Shown here piece after piece: positions 62,727 to 64,000 of a stretch of 64,000 nt of DNA. Source of the stretch: Marinoscillum sp964351625 (GTDB lineage Bacteria; Bacteroidota; Bacteroidia; Cytophagales; Cyclobacteriaceae). The stretch's first letter is position 1. The number at the start of each line of letters is the position of its first letter. A model generated the notes under the pieces. The model saw only the letters and a program-made list of their open reading frames with translations, searched no databases and was not told where the DNA came from. The DNA lies in contig CAYGOV010000017.1 in assembly GCA_964351625.1 (NCBI GenBank), forward strand, positions 1 to 64,000. The letters run 5' to 3'. The position numbers and the translations under genes were made by a program.

Positions 62727-64000
62727 AATTTTCTTTAGAAACTCTTTCAGAGTCTATTCTTACTAGATCAATAATCTGAATTTCCTTAGGAAGTCTTTTT
62801 AGTACGTCACCAAATTCATCAGACTTATTACCAATTACGAGTATATCAATATCAGTAATCACTTCATCTAAATTGCTCACTAACAGGCTTGAAATATGAG
62901 GTATGTGATTAGTGAGAAATTCCTTATTCTTACCCCTTAAAAAGGATAGATTCACATTTTTATCATACAACTTCAGTTCATAACCCTTACCGATTAAGGT
63001 CTCAATTAGTGTTACAATTGGAGACTCTCTTAGATCATCAGTTCCTCCCTTAAAACTAAACCCCAAAAACCCTACTCTTTTCTTACCAAGTTTCATAACC
63101 ATCTCAAGTCCTCTAGACACCTGATATTCGTTACTTTCAATAAGACTATTAAGGAGAGGTGTTTTAAGATCCAACTGCTTCGCTTTAAAGTTGAGTCCCC
63201 TGACATCTTTAGGCAAGCATGAACCACCAAATGCAAAACCAGGTTTCATGTAATAAGAAGATAAATTGAGCTTTTTATCCTTAGCCACAATATCCATCAC
63301 TACATGACCGTCCACTCCCAAACTTTTACAAATATTTCCAATTTCATTAGCAAAAGTTACTTTAACAGCATGGAAATTGTTATTTGCATACTTAATAAGT
63401 TCAGACTCTTTTGGTTTTAATTCGTAAAATGGCGCATCAATGTCATTATACATTTCTTTCATTAGGTCCGTTGCTTTTTTAGAATTACTACCAGTAATTG
63501 TATACGGTGGATTCCAAAAATCTGCAATTGCTGTTCCTTCTCGTAAAAATTCCGGATTAGATACAACCGCAAAATCATCACTAGTTTTACCTGAAATTTC
63601 ACTAATTAATTTGCTGCATTCGTCAATTGTCCCAGGTATTATTGTACTTCTAATAGCAATGACATGAAACTTATCCTTCCTCTTTAAAGCTTCTCCAATC
63701 TCTTGACATACTGAATAAATGTATGCTAGATTAATACTCCCATTTATTTGACTAGGTGTGCCTACACAAATTAAGGAAACTTCAGAATTTGCTATTGCAA
63801 ATTCCAAATCGTCTGTCGCTTTCAACTTTTTCTCTTTTACTCCATCAGAGATATAGTCCTCTAATTCATGCTCTATTATTGGGGCTTTTCCAGCATTTAT
63901 TAAGTCAATCTTGTTTTTATCAAGATCAACACCAATTACATTGTGTCCTGCTTTAGCAAAACAACCACAGGATACGGCTCCTACGTAACCCAAACCAAAT
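62707..64000 (-). CDS. GDP-mannose/UDP-glucose 6-dehydrogenase family protein (partial; N-terminus beyond the window)
   Basis: A nucleotide-sugar dehydrogenase running off the right edge; 431 codons are visible, starting FGLGYVGAVSCGCFAKAGH. The frame has no start codon inside the window, because the apparent first residue is an internal Leu. Features include GVDLDKNKIDLINAGKAPI, ICVGTPSQ, the lysine helix FANEIGN and the catalytic Cys in GGSCLPKDVRG. The fingerprint is closest to GDP-mannose 6-dehydrogenase (AlgD), giving GDP-mannuronate, but UDP-sugar substrates are possible. It makes an acidic sugar donor for the polymer. Confidence 0.9.
   Translation of the reverse strand, partial: FGLGYVGAVSCGCFAKAGHNVIGVDLDKNKIDLINAGKAPIIEHELEDYISDGVKEKKLKATDDLEFAIANSEVSLICVGTPSQINGSINLAYIYSVCQEIGEALKRKDKFHVIAIRSTIIPGTIDECSKLISEISGKTSDDFAVVSNPEFLREGTAIADFWNPPYTITGSNSKKATDLMKEMYNDIDAPFYELKPKESELIKYANNNFHAVKVTFANEIGNICKSLGVDGHVVMDIVAKDKKLNLSSYYMKPGFAFGGSCLPKDVRGLNFKAKQLDLKTPLLNSLIESNEYQVSRGLEMVMKLGKKRVGFLGFSFKGGTDDLRESPIVTLIETLIGKGYELKLYDKNVNLSFLRGKNKEFLTNHIPHISSLLVSNLDEVITDIDILVIGNKSDEFGDVLKRLPKEIQIIDLVRIDSERVSKENYEGICW

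Overview
This window is a piece of a Bacteroidota chromosome, most likely a marine member of the Cytophagia. That placement is inferred from content; no marker phylogeny was possible. The signs are A+T-rich DNA, three secreted proteins with type IX secretion (T9SS) C-terminal sorting tails, a SusC-type TonB receptor with a carboxypeptidase-like N-terminal domain, a GT3-type glycogen synthase, several TAnnTTTG promoter elements typical of the phylum, and few Shine-Dalgarno-like sequences. There is one tRNA (Val, TAC). I see no CRISPR array, prophage or intact insertion sequence.

Left part (1-34.4 kb) is mainly core metabolism and cell-envelope genes in short operons. It holds a cut-off aldo/keto reductase, thioredoxin plus a DUF6952-like partner, murF, the ruvX-def-amidase operon, an S41 protease, homogentisate dioxygenase, glycogen synthase, dusB, a lipid-synthesis stretch (cdsA, psd) around glutamate dehydrogenase, ribD and prmC. 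At 21.4-26.8 kb is a thiamine acquisition locus: a TPP riboswitch in front of a TonB receptor, with a thiamine pyrophosphokinase-like gene, a NadR-like kinase and a PnuC/PnuT-type transporter nearby. At 28.4-31.3 kb an RsbU/STAS/RsbW partner-switching module leads directly into two SurA-like periplasmic chaperone genes and a MoxR ATPase.

Right part (35.4-64 kb) is a large surface-polysaccharide locus. It has two initiating phosphoglycosyltransferases, GDP-fucose synthesis (gmd, fcl), a GDP-mannose dehydrogenase-like gene running off the right edge, two GT4 glycosyltransferases, a Wzx flippase and a Wzy-like polymerase. It also has three sulfotransferases and an O-acetyltransferase, together with a predicted polysaccharide lyase, two sulfatases with T9SS tails and an acetylesterase. 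The locus can therefore apparently both build and remodel a sulfated, acetylated polymer. An exosortase with a companion membrane protein lies inside it, and a decayed N-terminal exosortase fragment lies at its other end.

The most striking item is a secreted protein of about 2,207 residues (44.26-50.88 kb), built from four propeller-like blocks and nine beta-sandwich modules and ending in a T9SS tail. A T8G10 homopolymer sits exactly in the spacer between its putative -33 and -7 promoter elements, which suggests on/off or graded phase variation. A near-perfect 29-30 bp direct repeat flanks a 3.9-kb segment holding the esterase, one sulfatase and the exosortase pair, which suggests that segment may have been inserted or moved as a unit.
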